Source of the DNA: Pirellulaceae bacterium
GTDB lineage: Bacteria > Planctomycetota > Planctomycetia > Pirellulales > Pirellulaceae
Reading direction: 5' to 3'
NCBI GenBank assembly: GCA_019636385.1
Contig: JAHBXT010000001.1
Span: 1 to 64,000, forward strand
DNA length: 64,000 bases
The position numbers were made by a program, and so were the translations under genes. Shown here piece by piece: positions 54,002-63,831 of the stretch. Numbering within the stretch: position 1 is the stretch's first letter; each line of letters starts with the position of its first letter. The notes beneath the pieces are model-generated. The model made no database searches and was not told the DNA's origin. It saw only the letters and a list, made by a program, of their open reading frames with translations.

Positions 54002-56209
54002 CTAAACCAGGGGCCGTCCAGATGGGGTCGAATCAGGCGACTCGGGATCAAATACACTTGCATATTGATTGAGGGCTCGCAGCAGCCACTGATGAGCCTT
54101 GAATGACACGACCAGTCCAACCAGGGTCAGCACCACCAACAGCAATTGCAATCCGCGAGTTGCGACTGAACCCACCATGGTCAACAGCCCCAAAGCAATT
54201 AACGGCACAACAGCCGAAAGCACCAGATAGACGCTCGCCCGACGGCGCAACCATTCGGCTCGAATTTCAAACGACGCATCGCGCATCGTCGGCGAGATAA
54301 TCTGGGGGTAGTAGACCAGCGTAGTGAGTAGTGAAACTCCAAAAAACGGATAGATCAGGGCCATGCCTCCACAAACCGCTAGGCTCATAAAAAAGTGCAT
54401 GAAATCGCCCCAACCGAAGTCTGGCTGGTAGAGCTGCATGGTGATCGGAAAGATCAGCCCGAACACGAGCCACATGCCACCACTGATGACCGCCGCGCGA
54501 TGACCAAATTTCCACACCCAGTCAATATCCGAGTCACGCGCAGCCAGGTTCTGCGACGCGCGTTGGAGAGCCTGTCGTACTTTCCAGCAAAAACAAACTA
54601 ACAGGATGCCACCGGTAGAAAAGGCGATGATGTTCAGCAGTGTTGAACTAGCCGCAAAGAAAGGCAGCAGGCGTTCGAACTTGCTTATAATCGCCTGCTC
54701 ATTGTAACTGTAGTTCAATGCACCGGCCGGGCCATTGGTTGCAAAAATGATTACCGCCGTTACCAGTAAAACCGGCAGTTGCAACAATCGCTTCTGAAGG
54801 GTTCCGTCTTCTGGCGCAAATCGTCCGACCAATTCAGGATGCTGCGCAAGTTGCAGACGAGTCGAAAATTCGCGGCAGTTGACCGGACGCTGCTGAGGAT
54901 CTTGATGGAGCGCATGTCGCAGGACGCGCTCGAGCCACTGGCCTGCCGCGCTGTTGTCGGCGCGGTACGAGGAGAGTGGCTGCATTCGCGCCTCGACCTG
55001 CTGCTGGACTGCAGACCGTCGCGTATCCGAACCCTCTACAGACCAAGGACGTGTCCCCTGCCAAAATTCCCAAAGCACGATGGCCAAGGAATAAAGATCG
55101 GAACGTTGATCGAGCTTGGGCCCGGGCGATTCCAGGCTGGCTGCCAGCAACTGTTCCGGCGACATATAGGCTAGCGTGCCGCCAACGCGTGTATCAATCT
55201 CATCGCCGACTCGTAGCACGCTTACATTGAAGTCGGCTAACTTGGGCTGACCTTCTGGCGAAAGCAGAATGTTGGCCGGTTTGACATCGTAATGATAGAC
55301 TCCCCGATCATGCGCAGCCTGTAATCCATTGGCCAGTTGAGCCCCTAACCAAGCTGTGGTGGCTGCCCAATTCATTTGTTTCAAGGGTGACTTGCCACGC
55401 TCGGGTGGAATTTGCTGGACTTCCACCAATGCTTCATCGATGACTCTCAGTAGTTCCGCGCCGTTTAATTGTTGGATCGGACATGCGCGCGTTTCCCGGA
55501 TGACTCGAGCCAACGTGCCACCCAGAATGACCTGCATATACAACAGGTGAATATCTAGTTCCGCGATGCGCCGCTGATCGTACACCCGCACGATGTTTGG
55601 ATGGTCCAGCTGCGACAACAATTGCGACTCATCGGTAACTCGCGAAGAAACTTTGAGCGCTACCAGACGTTGCATCGACTCTTGGCGCGCCAAATAGACC
55701 TGCGCAAAGGCACCCCGACCCAGCGTGCGAATAATATGGAAATCGTCCAACGTCTGTCCGGCTTCCAACCCGGGTATGTATGATCCAACGCTCCAGTGCC
55801 GCGTACTCTGCTGTTCCCAGCGAAAGTCAGCCAGTGCATCAGCCCACCGTGGAAACCTGTGTTGATACTCCATCAGCGTTGGCGACTGGCCACTGTCGCG
55901 ACGCACTTGCAGCTCCTCCAGGACCAAGTCGATTGGAATTCTGTCTGGCCCCAGCCATTTGCCGCAGCTCGGCAAATAAAAATCCAACAAGCGAACTTGG
56001 CCATTTTCAGCGGCCGAATTCATATCCCGCTTGACCAGCTCAATCAGCACAAATCGCTGCACCTCAATGCCGCCGGTGGGTAGCAAATCCAGAAGCTGCT
56101 CAGCCTGAGCTACCGGGAGAATGGCTTGCGCTCGTCCTACACACGTCTCAAGCTGCTGAAACGTGGTTAATAGCGTGTGTTCAAGCGACAGCAGCTCGGT
56201 GCGATCCAT
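54002..56209 (-). CDS. Membrane-bound serine/threonine protein kinase
   Basis: A 735-residue Hanks-type kinase. After about 150 residues of unique sequence the kinase domain has the Gly loop LGRGAFAQVYLAR, the ATP-binding Lys in VALKVS, the catalytic loop YHYDVKPANILLS and the Mg loop LADFNVSVL. The usual HRD is HYD and DFG is DFN; the Asp residues are kept, so it may still be active, probably without needing activation-loop phosphorylation (no HRD Arg). The last 230 residues hold several membrane helices (LLVTAVIIFATNG, MWLVFGLIFPITMQL, VYLVLSAVVPLIALGLLTMVG). Its target is unknown. Confidence 0.92.
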   Translation of the reverse strand: MDRTELLSLEHTLLTTFQQLETCVGRAQAILPVAQAEQLLDLLPTGGIEVQRFVLIELVKRDMNSAAENGQVRLLDFYLPSCGKWLGPDRIPIDLVLEELQVRRDSGQSPTLMEYQHRFPRWADALADFRWEQQSTRHWSVGSYIPGLEAGQTLDDFHIIRTLGRGAFAQVYLARQESMQRLVALKVSSRVTDESQLLSQLDHPNIVRVYDQRRIAELDIHLLYMQVILGGTLARVIRETRACPIQQLNGAELLRVIDEALVEVQQIPPERGKSPLKQMNWAATTAWLGAQLANGLQAAHDRGVYHYDVKPANILLSPEGQPKLADFNVSVLRVGDEIDTRVGGTLAYMSPEQLLAASLESPGPKLDQRSDLYSLAIVLWEFWQGTRPWSVEGSDTRRSAVQQQVEARMQPLSSYRADNSAAGQWLERVLRHALHQDPQQRPVNCREFSTRLQLAQHPELVGRFAPEDGTLQKRLLQLPVLLVTAVIIFATNGPAGALNYSYNEQAIISKFERLLPFFAASSTLLNIIAFSTGGILLVCFCWKVRQALQRASQNLAARDSDIDWVWKFGHRAAVISGGMWLVFGLIFPITMQLYQPDFGWGDFMHFFMSLAVCGGMALIYPFFGVSLLTTLVYYPQIISPTMRDASFEIRAEWLRRRASVYLVLSAVVPLIALGLLTMVGSVATRGLQLLLVVLTLVGLVVSFKAHQWLLRALNQYASVFDPESPDSTPSGRPLV

Positions 56210-56746
56210 GACAACGCTGAAGGCCTTGAAATACTCAAATTACTACGGAACAAGCAGCCTCCGCGAGGCTGCTCGAGCGGCATCTAAAGTATACCAAATC
56301 TGCCGCTGGTGCTTAATGAATTCCCCTTGGGAATCCTGAACATTTTCGCGACTCAGTCGACATGCCAAACTCCGAGCCGACACCTGCCGCAGCGCCGTCA
56401 GCCAATCATCTATATCATGGACCCTCAGCCTGCGTGACTTGCAGCGTTGATCATGCCCCGGAGCGTCGCCTGAGCTGGCCGTAGCGTCAATGGTGACATG
56501 TGACGACGGTGATGGTCAGTCAGGAGTCTCGAATTAGCGGATTGTAGAGCACACCGAAGATGCGAGGTAGCTGCAGCTTTGCATCGCTAACTGAGCGAGA
56601 TAGGGAAAATCGCTTGTAGCCCAAGCCAACCGCCTGATCGGTCTGGTTGTGGCACGGTCAAGCCTTATAATCATCCGTTTCTGAAAACTCATACGACCAG
56701 CGTGGCGCATGAGTTGTCCCGCAATATGGAAGCGTCAGGGGAACTA
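56210..56746. other. Divergent intergenic region between kinase and trxB
   Basis: About 537 bases holding the promoters of two divergent genes. A TATAAT at 56666-56671, 75 bases before the trxB ATG, could be a -10 element, though no good -35 accompanies it. A strong hairpin at 56253-56273 is listed separately. No gene is recognised. Confidence 0.5.
56253..56273. other. Perfect hairpin in the kinase gene leader
   Basis: AGCAGCCTC and GAGGCTGCT pair over nine bases with a CGC loop. On the minus strand it lies about 45 bases before the kinase ATG and is followed by TTGTT, so it may attenuate transcription or shape the mRNA leader. Confidence 0.4.
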
Positions 56747-57811
56747 ATGAGTGACATCGAGAAGACCGTAATTATTGGCAGTGGACCAGCCGGATTTGCT
56801 GCAGCCATCTATGCGGCACGTGCGAACCTCAGGCCGCTGCTGTTCGAGGGAACGGTCAAGCCAGAAATGATTCCGCTCGGCCAACTGGCGTTCACCACCG
56901 AAGTAGAGAATTATCCAGGTTTTCCGGCCGGCAACGTCCGGGCTTATGTTGAAAGTGCGGTGGATGCGGATCGTCACTGGAATCTGCCACCGGTTCCCAC
57001 AGGTCACCAGCGCGATGGCGTGCCGCATTATGCCGTGCAAGGCGTCGAGTTGATGGAGTTGATGAAGCAGCAAGCCTTGAACTTTGGCACGCGCATCGTC
57101 GGCGACGATATCGTGGATGTCGATTTCTCTGGCCCAACGCATCAGCTCGTGCCTGCTAATGGCCCGCCGGTCTTAAGCCACACGGTGATCGTGGCTACCG
57201 GCGCTCGAGCCAATTGGCTGGGCTTGGAGTCAGAAGAAAAATACAAGAACCGTGGAGTTAGCGCTTGCGCGGTGTGCGACGGTGCGATTCCCATTTATCG
57301 CCGTAAGCCACTGGCTGTGATTGGCGGAGGCGATACAGCGGTGGAAGAAGCCAGCTACCTGGCCAATTTGGACGGTGCTGACACGATCTACTTGGTGCAT
57401 CGCCGTGACCAATTGCGTGCCTCGAAAGTCATGCAGGATCGGGCACTGAACCATCCGAAAATCAAGTTGGTGTGGAACAGTACGGTGGATGAGGTTCTGG
57501 GCGACGATAAGCAAGTTACGGGCATTCGGTTGCGCTCAACTGTTGATCATACGACCAGCATTCTGCCAGTGGCAGGAATGTTTGTGGCCATTGGCCACAC
57601 ACCCAACACCGCTTTTCTGAAAGGCAAATTGGAAATGCAACCTAACGGGTATATTAAATGGAGTCGTCCGTTTCGCACCAATACAAGCGTACCGGGTGTA
57701 TTCGCAGCCGGTGACGTGGCCGACGATTACTATCGTCAAGCCATCACCAGCGCCGGTACCGGCTGTATGGCGGCGCTCGATGCCGATCGCTACTTGGCCG
57801 AGCAGCACTAA
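56747..57811 (+). CDS. trxB: Thioredoxin reductase
   Basis: A 354-residue FAD/NADPH enzyme that keeps thioredoxin reduced. FAD-binding [25 protein letters not shown], redox-active CAVCDG (two Cys), NADPH-binding [16 protein letters not shown] and the C-terminal [32 protein letters not shown] are all present. The ATG at 56747 is used because AGGGGA precedes it; upstream codons add only a non-homologous stretch. About 30 extra residues ([21 protein letters not shown]...) make it longer than the usual 310-320. It precedes asnS by 44 bases. Confidence 0.94.
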   Translation: MSDIEKTVIIGSGPAGFAAAIYAARANLRPLLFEGTVKPEMIPLGQLAFTTEVENYPGFPAGNVRAYVESAVDADRHWNLPPVPTGHQRDGVPHYAVQGVELMELMKQQALNFGTRIVGDDIVDVDFSGPTHQLVPANGPPVLSHTVIVATGARANWLGLESEEKYKNRGVSACAVCDGAIPIYRRKPLAVIGGGDTAVEEASYLANLDGADTIYLVHRRDQLRASKVMQDRALNHPKIKLVWNSTVDEVLGDDKQVTGIRLRSTVDHTTSILPVAGMFVAIGHTPNTAFLKGKLEMQPNGYIKWSRPFRTNTSVPGVFAAGDVADDYYRQAITSAGTGCMAALDADRYLAEQH

Positions 57812-57855
57812 GCAGCGCGGAATTTCGTACGTCTCTCCAGGAAGGTTGGCTCGTT

Positions 57856-59265
57856 ATGAATGCTGCGGCAAATATTTATCCATGGTCCAGCGTGACTTCA
57901 GTTCGTCAGACCTCGGCCATCGGTCGCCAAGTGGAAGTGCGCGGCTGGGTGCGAACGCGCCGCGATAGCAAGGCTGGTTTCAGTTTTATTGAGCTGAATG
58001 ACGGCAGTTGCTTTGGTAACCTGCAAATTGTGGCCCAGGCCGATTTGGATAACTACGATTCAGTGATTTCGAGTTTGGCCGTAGGCAGTTCGATCGTGGC
58101 CCAGGGTACTATCCAGGCAAGCCAGGGCGGTGGTCAGGCCACCGAGTTGCTGGCCAGTGCTGTGCGGCTGATCGGTGATGCACCCAGCGATTTTCCGCTG
58201 CAGAAAAAGCGGCACTCGTTTGAAAAGCTTCGCGAATGGGCGCACCTCCGCCCACGCACCAACTCGTTTGGCGCCTTAACGCGTGTCCGCAATCAATTGG
58301 CATTCAGCGTACATCAATTCTTTCAAGAAGAGGGTTTTTATTACGTCCACACGCCCATCATTACCGCCAGCGATTGCGAGGGAGCTGGGCAGATGTTCCG
58401 CGTGACGACGCTGCCGATGGATCGCCTGCCGATCAAGGATGGCAAGGTAGACTACGCCCGAGATTTCTTCGGCAAGCCAGCCTTCCTGACGGTGTCTGGA
58501 CAATTGGAAGGCGAATGCTACGCAACCTCCGTGGGACGCTGCTATACATTTGGGCCTACGTTTCGTGCCGAGAACAGCAATACTACTCGACATCTGGCCG
58601 AGTTCTGGATGGTGGAGCCCGAAGCGGCCTTCTTCGAGCTAGCCGACAACATGGCGCTGGCAGAAAGGTTTATCAAACGCTTGCTGGCCGACGTCATGCA
58701 ACATTGCTCCGAAGACATGGCGTTCTTCGAAGAACGCGTGCAGCCAGGAATTTCCCAGGCACTACAGTTGGTGATGGACAAGCCGTTTGAACATTTGACA
58801 TACACTCAGGCAATCGACATTCTTTTGAAGTCCGGTCAGCAGTTTGAGTTTCCGGTCACGTGGGGGGCCGACTTGCAAGCCGAGCATGAGCGCTATCTGA
58901 CGGAAAAACATGTCCAAGGACCGCTGATCCTGCACGATTACCCCAAAACCATCAAACCGTTTTACATGCGTTGTAACGCGGATGACAAGACCGTGGCGGC
59001 CATGGATGTGTTGGTGCCGCACGTGGGAGAGATCATCGGCGGCAGTCAGCGCGAAGAACGTTTAGATGTTTTACTGCAGCGTATGGACCAGATGAATTTG
59101 CGTCCCGAAGACTATTGGTGGTACGTCGATCTGCGCAAATACGGATCGGTGCCTCACAGCGGCTTCGGTCTTGGTTTGGAACGAGTGGTCCAGTGGGTCA
59201 CAGGTATGTCGAACATCCGCGACTGCATTCCGTTTCCGCGCACGCCTGGCTGGGCGGAGTTTTGA
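57856..59265 (+). CDS. asnS: Asparaginyl-tRNA synthetase
   Basis: A 469-residue class II synthetase that charges tRNA(Asn). The OB-fold anticodon domain ([33 protein letters not shown]) is followed by the catalytic core with motif 2 [25 protein letters not shown] and motif 3 [17 protein letters not shown]. Features that mark it as Asn rather than Asp type are the [13 protein letters not shown] sequence and the ending [17 protein letters not shown]. Its stop codon overlaps the start of the next gene (TGATG). Confidence 0.95.
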   Translation: MNAAANIYPWSSVTSVRQTSAIGRQVEVRGWVRTRRDSKAGFSFIELNDGSCFGNLQIVAQADLDNYDSVISSLAVGSSIVAQGTIQASQGGGQATELLASAVRLIGDAPSDFPLQKKRHSFEKLREWAHLRPRTNSFGALTRVRNQLAFSVHQFFQEEGFYYVHTPIITASDCEGAGQMFRVTTLPMDRLPIKDGKVDYARDFFGKPAFLTVSGQLEGECYATSVGRCYTFGPTFRAENSNTTRHLAEFWMVEPEAAFFELADNMALAERFIKRLLADVMQHCSEDMAFFEERVQPGISQALQLVMDKPFEHLTYTQAIDILLKSGQQFEFPVTWGADLQAEHERYLTEKHVQGPLILHDYPKTIKPFYMRCNADDKTVAAMDVLVPHVGEIIGGSQREERLDVLLQRMDQMNLRPEDYWWYVDLRKYGSVPHSGFGLGLERVVQWVTGMSNIRDCIPFPRTPGWAEF

Positions 59266-59645
59266 TGGCGATGCTCACGCATTGGCGAAAAAAGTTTCGC
59301 TGCGCCTTTCACGGTTTGTGGCTGGGAGTTTCCGGCCACAGCAGTTTTTGGGTTCACCTACCCGCCACGGCAGCGGTTGTATTGGCCGCTTGGTGGCTGG
59401 AATGCAGCGGCTGGCAATGGTCGGTCTTGGCTGTGTGCATCGGGCTGATTTGGAGCCTGGAATTGCTCAATAGCTCGATCGAGCATCTGGCTCGTGGATT
59501 GTGCACTCAGCAGAATGTCGAAGTTGGCAAAGCGCTCGACACCGCCAGCGCCGCAGTATTGATAGCATCCATGATCTCCGCCGGCATCGGCCTGAGCATC
59601 CTCGGTTCTCGGCTGGCAGAGTATTTAGGCTATTGGGGCGGGTAG
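59265..59645 (+). CDS. dgkA: DgkA-type diacylglycerol/undecaprenol kinase
   Basis: About 126 residues with three membrane helices, translated from an ATG that shares a base with the asnS stop. The family core is LIWSLELLNSSIEHLARGL (E-x-x-N-S/T-x-I-E) and VGKALDTASAAVLIAS. In the second motif the usual A-K-D-x-A-A-A-V has Leu in place of Lys, so activity or substrate may differ. Family members phosphorylate diacylglycerol or undecaprenol and feed lipid recycling. Confidence 0.82.
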   Translation: MAMLTHWRKKFRCAFHGLWLGVSGHSSFWVHLPATAAVVLAAWWLECSGWQWSVLAVCIGLIWSLELLNSSIEHLARGLCTQQNVEVGKALDTASAAVLIASMISAGIGLSILGSRLAEYLGYWGG

Positions 59646-59723
59646 CTGCGTTTTCCCAGACGCGGGTTGCCATCTTGGTCTCCACCCTCAGACGAGCCTG
59701 GCCACCGTCGAGGCTCTCGCCGG

Positions 59724-60569
59724 TCAGGCGATATCGCGACGGGGCCCAGGGAAGAATGCGTTGGTGCGACGTTGGTAGGCGGCGTACGCTGGTCGTCGAG
59801 TCGTGATGGTTCTTTCGAGCAGCGTGACGCCCGAGACCTTCAGCAGAAAGTAAGACATGAGTAGCGGACTGGCGATAGTCCAGGCAGCTCCGCCGGCAGC
59901 AGCAATCAAGTAGATTCCCCACCAGATACAGAAGTCGCCGAAGTAATTGGGATGCCGAGTGTAACGCCATAATCCGCGATCCATGACTTGTCCACGATTG
60001 GCGGGGTCTCGCTGGAATCGAGCCATCTGCCAGTCGCCTAGCGCTTCAAAGAACAGCCCGATACACCACAAACTCGCGGCAAACCAGTCAAGTCCAGAGA
60101 GGAACGATGCCTGTGAAGCGGCAACCTGTGAGGCACCTACATCTTGCGAGATGGCCGCAGCGCCGGCGACATGGATTGCAACCAGTATTGGCATGGCTAC
60201 GAACCATAGAATTACGCTCTGCAACCAAAAAACGGTCAACAAGCTCAGCCACCAGAAATGGGGTCCGTGATGCTGGCGCATGGCCTGATAGCGTCGGTCT
60301 TCGCCGTGCCCCAAATTTCGCCACAACAAGTATGCCGATAGCCGTAGTCCCCAGACTGTCGTCAGCGTCACCAACAACCAGACACGGGCCGTTGAGCTAG
60401 CTTCCGGGACAGACCACACCGCGAACCAAGCCAGAACCACGAAACCGCTTCCCCAAAAAGGATCTACGATACTCGCGTCGCGCCTCACAACGCTCAATAG
60501 CCACAGCCCAGTCATCATTGCCAGCACAACAGCCAGCGATGCCAACAACAGATGGTGCAATGGAATCAT
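59724..60569 (-). CDS. DUF1295 membrane enzyme (steroid 5-alpha-reductase-like)
   Basis: A 281-residue protein with about seven hydrophobic helices. Family signatures are SIVDPFWGSGFVVLAW at the N-terminus, RRYQAMRQHHGPHFWWLSLLTVFWLQ, the NAD(P)-site-like RGLWRYTRHPNYFGDFCIWWGIYL, and LLERTITTRRPAYAAYQRRTNAFFPG. It is the last gene of the run with two cyclopropane-synthase-like genes and DUF1365, the usual company of DUF1295 in Proteobacteria too, so it probably reduces or modifies a fatty acyl chain. Confidence 0.9.
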   Translation of the reverse strand: MIPLHHLLLASLAVVLAMMTGLWLLSVVRRDASIVDPFWGSGFVVLAWFAVWSVPEASSTARVWLLVTLTTVWGLRLSAYLLWRNLGHGEDRRYQAMRQHHGPHFWWLSLLTVFWLQSVILWFVAMPILVAIHVAGAAAISQDVGASQVAASQASFLSGLDWFAASLWCIGLFFEALGDWQMARFQRDPANRGQVMDRGLWRYTRHPNYFGDFCIWWGIYLIAAAGGAAWTIASPLLMSYFLLKVSGVTLLERTITTRRPAYAAYQRRTNAFFPGPRRDIA

Positions 60570-60661
60570 TTCAGGACTGCCTCACAATTTCTTCAGACGT
60601 TAGTCGCGCCGCCACGATGGTGTACCAGGCGCCACCATCGGCAGACGGTGGAACTCAGATC

Positions 60662-60691
60662 GCCATCGACTGGCGACGGTAGTTACCCTTG
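60662..60691. repeat. Short palindromic intergenic motif, copy 2
   Basis: Related to the motif at 20545-20573, sharing the CGACTGGCG core and the TACCC end in the same order. It lies in the 133-base gap between the second cyclopropane-synthase-like gene and the DUF1295 gene. Confidence 0.35.
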
Positions 60692-60702
60692 GACTCCACG
60701 CT

Positions 60703-61755
60703 TTACTGGGTTTGATTAGGCTGGAGTACCACTTGTGTTACGAACCATTGCGATCCATGGTCATAACCAAACAGTTCCGCGACCGACATGAAAAACATGC
60801 GCCATCGATGAAACCAACGCGCGGCGGATTGACGACCGTACGTGTTCACCAAAATTGGCCAGACCTCGCTTCGCCGAGCGTCTAGGTTAGCCAGCCAAGC
60901 GTTGGCCGTCCGTTGGTAGTGACTGCCAGGCCAATTCAATTGACTGACCACGTGCATGTGCTCACCAAAGTTCCGCAACAGATTCTCGGAGGGCATAATT
61001 CCTCCGGTAAAGAAATATCGCCCCATCCAGTTGGCTTCCCCCTCGCTCTCAAATGGATAAGCGAATTCGCGATGGCAAAAGTGATGGACGAACAACTTGC
61101 CTTCCGGCTTGAGCCACCCGCTGATGCGTTTCAGTAGAAGCTGGTAGTTACGCATGTGCTCGAACATTTCGATGGACACGACACGCTCAAACTGATTCGA
61201 TTCTGTATCGAATTCGTTCATGTCGGCTGTGATGACTTGCAAATTCTGGTATCCACGCAGGGCTGCCTGGCTTTGGATGTATTGTCGCTGCGAGGCCGAA
61301 TTGGAAACGGCCGTGATTTGACTACGTGGATGAAAATGAGCCAGCCACAATGAAAGCGAACCCCAGCCGCAGCCGAGCTCTAATACCCGCTGGCCATCTC
61401 TCAGATCAGCCAGTTGACAAGTATCCTGAATGGCTTTGGACTCGGCATCATCCAGCGACATTGTTTCGCTGGTAAACAAACAGGAGCTGTATTTTCGATG
61501 ACGACCGAGTACTGCCGCAAAAAACTCGGATGGCAATTCATAGTGTTGCTGGTTAGCCTTTTCGGGTACCGGCGCTATGGGCCCAACGCACATGGTAGCC
61601 ACAAAGTCCCGTAACGATCGCTGATTAGCCGTCGGGCTGCCATGATCACACTCCCTCAATCGCTGTCGGCATAGCCGTCGAATGGCAGCCCGAACTACTC
61701 GGTCCGGTACCACTCCACGTTCAACGGCGTCGATACTGAACGACAGAACACTCAT
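60703..61755 (-). CDS. Cyclopropane-fatty-acid-synthase-family methyltransferase, second copy
   Basis: A 350-residue SAM-dependent enzyme of the Mycolic_acid/CFA synthase family. The SAM site is RVLELGCGWGSLSLWLA, followed by VVSIEMFEHMRNYQLLLKRISGW (Glu of the bicarbonate site) and the substrate segment MGRYFFTGGIMPSENLL. The ATG at 61755 overlaps the stop of the upstream gene (ATGA), so the two are coupled. The two copies are not near-identical; this one lacks the N-terminal extension of the first. Confidence 0.92.
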   Translation of the reverse strand: MSVLSFSIDAVERGVVPDRVVRAAIRRLCRQRLRECDHGSPTANQRSLRDFVATMCVGPIAPVPEKANQQHYELPSEFFAAVLGRHRKYSSCLFTSETMSLDDAESKAIQDTCQLADLRDGQRVLELGCGWGSLSLWLAHFHPRSQITAVSNSASQRQYIQSQAALRGYQNLQVITADMNEFDTESNQFERVVSIEMFEHMRNYQLLLKRISGWLKPEGKLFVHHFCHREFAYPFESEGEANWMGRYFFTGGIMPSENLLRNFGEHMHVVSQLNWPGSHYQRTANAWLANLDARRSEVWPILVNTYGRQSAARWFHRWRMFFMSVAELFGYDHGSQWFVTQVVLQPNQTQ

Positions 61756-63038
61756 GTTTCCAGCGCTCCTATTCGGCAACTGGGTTTGTCAAATCGCACC
61801 TGTACGACTCCAATATAGCGTTCCTCAAACGCGGCTTCGCAGTAGCACAAATAATAATTCCACAGTCGAATAAAGCGTTCGGAGTAGCCCAGCCTGCGAA
61901 CTTCTTCGAGCTGTGCTTGGAACCGCTCTCGCCAGTGGCGCAACGTTCTGGCGTAATGCAGACCGAAATCTTCTGCCTGACTGAAGCGAAAGTCGGTGAC
62001 GCTGGCGACAGACTTCAGCATGGCAGCCATCGATGGTAGGCAGCCTCCAGGAAACACGTACTTTTGTATAAAGTCCACTGATTTCAAATACTGAGAGTAT
62101 CGGCGATCCGGCATCACAATTGCCTGCAAGATACACGAACCATCGGGCTTGAGCAGCTCGGCACACTTGCGAAAAAACATGTCCAAATAGCGATAGCCTA
62201 CGGCTTCGATCATTTCCACCGAAGCCAGTTTGTCGAACTTGCCTGTCAAATCGCGATAATCCTGCAATCGCACTTGAACGCGATCCCTCAGACCCGCTTG
62301 GTCGATGCGCTGACTGGCCACTTCAAACTGCTGCTGCGAAATCGTAACGGACGTCACCCGACAGCCGTACTGCGACGCAGCGTGGATTGCTAACCCCCCC
62401 CAGCCTGTACCAATCTCAAGTAGGTGATCACTCTGCCGTAGTTGAAGACTGTGACAAAGTCGGTCCATCTTCTCGATCGAGGCTTCATAAAGGGTACTGG
62501 TTGGCGTAGGAAATATACCGCTGGAATAAGACAGAGTGTCGTCCAGCATCAGCCGAAACAAATCATTACCCAAATCATAGTGTGCGTGAATATTGCGACG
62601 GCTGCCGGAGCGGCTATTGGCGTGCCACCAGTGATAAACGCGGTTGACCCACTGCGACATTCGCGAAACTCCTCGATCCAGCCGATCGGCGGCATCGATG
62701 TTTCGTACAAAAATACGAAAGAACTCAGTTAAATTGTCACAATCCCATTCACCGCACAGATAGGATTCGGCAACCGATAGACTGCCACCCAGTAGCGCAT
62801 GTTGAAAAAACTCGGGGCGGTGAACATGTACGGCCGCCGACAGGTCTCCGGGCTCTCCCAGTTGTTGTGTTTCCAGACCATCTCGAAGGTCGACAGTTCC
62901 GCCACGCAGTGCCCGCAACTTGTGACACAACAGCCGCTTGGCAACCCGCCCGGCCAGCGAAATTCGGTTGGGTTGAGTTCCGCTGCAGTCTACACCCTCG
63001 TGCGGAACTGCTATCTTTTCAATGCCAATGCTATTCAT
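61752..63038 (-). CDS. cfa: Cyclopropane-fatty-acid-synthase-family methyltransferase, first copy
   Basis: A 428-residue CFA-type enzyme that adds a methylene or methyl group from SAM across the double bond of a lipid acyl chain. The N-terminal helical domain (to about 125) precedes NIHAHYDLGNDLFRLMLDDTLSYSSGIF, the SAM site LLEIGTGWGGLAIHAASQYGC, VEMIEAVGYRYLDMFFRKC and KYVFPGGCLPSMAAM. Layout matches full-length CFA synthases. It starts 10 bases after the DUF1365 stop. Confidence 0.93.
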   Translation of the reverse strand: MNSIGIEKIAVPHEGVDCSGTQPNRISLAGRVAKRLLCHKLRALRGGTVDLRDGLETQQLGEPGDLSAAVHVHRPEFFQHALLGGSLSVAESYLCGEWDCDNLTEFFRIFVRNIDAADRLDRGVSRMSQWVNRVYHWWHANSRSGSRRNIHAHYDLGNDLFRLMLDDTLSYSSGIFPTPTSTLYEASIEKMDRLCHSLQLRQSDHLLEIGTGWGGLAIHAASQYGCRVTSVTISQQQFEVASQRIDQAGLRDRVQVRLQDYRDLTGKFDKLASVEMIEAVGYRYLDMFFRKCAELLKPDGSCILQAIVMPDRRYSQYLKSVDFIQKYVFPGGCLPSMAAMLKSVASVTDFRFSQAEDFGLHYARTLRHWRERFQAQLEEVRRLGYSERFIRLWNYYLCYCEAAFEERYIGVVQVRFDKPSCRIGALET

Positions 63039-63048
63039 AGACTGGGTT

Positions 63049-63831
63049 TCACCGATTAGAGGCTCGAAAGGAACTATTTGGGCCTGTGCCTGGATGCGGC
63101 ACGAATGGGACTCGCTTGAGCCACAGTCGCAATGCCTGCCAGTAGATGCCGACTAGTATCTGCAAGGTCATCAGCGGATATCTGAGCAGCGCTCGAGCCA
63201 AATGCCAACGTGTCAATGCAACTCGGCTCAGCATCAGTGTCGCATCAAACACTGTTGTTTGGGTGTCGCTGCTTTGCAGATTCTCAATGTGAATGCTCAG
63301 TCGCTCACCAAGCTCCGATATTCGCCAGCGGTACATCATCTCCATTGGCATGAAGGGAGAGACGTGAAATTGTTTAGGCTGCTGGAGGAAGTTGGAAGCC
63401 AGGTGATCTGAAAAATCGAGCACATAGCAATACTTTTCGTTCCAGGGCGTATTGTTCACTTCGGCGACAACCACTTCGACCTGCTGTCCGGCTTGATCGA
63501 AACAGTAGTAAAAGCTGACGGGGTTCATGGCCAAGCCGAAATAGCGAAAGCTGGTTAGCAAACTGATGGGACCACTCGGACGTCGGCCAATCCGCTGCTC
63601 GACCAGTTCACGCACAGATTCATCCAACGGCTGTCGCGGATCCCCCAAATAATCGGCTCGTCGAAATCGAGCAACTGCCGGCCAACGTGTTGACCAGATA
63701 CCGCGTCGGCCAAACAGTCCATCCAACTCAGCCAAGTCGACGCAGATCAGGAACAGCCGATAGGCAAAACTATGGTACACTGGAGCAAACCGCCGATGCC
63801 GCACTGTTCCTTCATACAGACAACTTCTCAT
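63049..63831 (-). CDS. DUF1365 protein
   Basis: A 260-residue protein of the DUF1365 family, identified by [31 protein letters not shown], the [18 protein letters not shown] segment, [15 protein letters not shown] and the K[17 protein letters not shown] motif. It is first of the four-gene lipid operon here; elsewhere a flavin amine-oxidase-like gene usually precedes it, and in this window that place (beyond 63900) runs off the edge. Function unknown, thought to help with modified fatty acids. Confidence 0.92.
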   Translation of the reverse strand: MRSCLYEGTVRHRRFAPVYHSFAYRLFLICVDLAELDGLFGRRGIWSTRWPAVARFRRADYLGDPRQPLDESVRELVEQRIGRRPSGPISLLTSFRYFGLAMNPVSFYYCFDQAGQQVEVVVAEVNNTPWNEKYCYVLDFSDHLASNFLQQPKQFHVSPFMPMEMMYRWRISELGERLSIHIENLQSSDTQTTVFDATLMLSRVALTRWHLARALLRYPLMTLQILVGIYWQALRLWLKRVPFVPHPGTGPNSSFRASNR

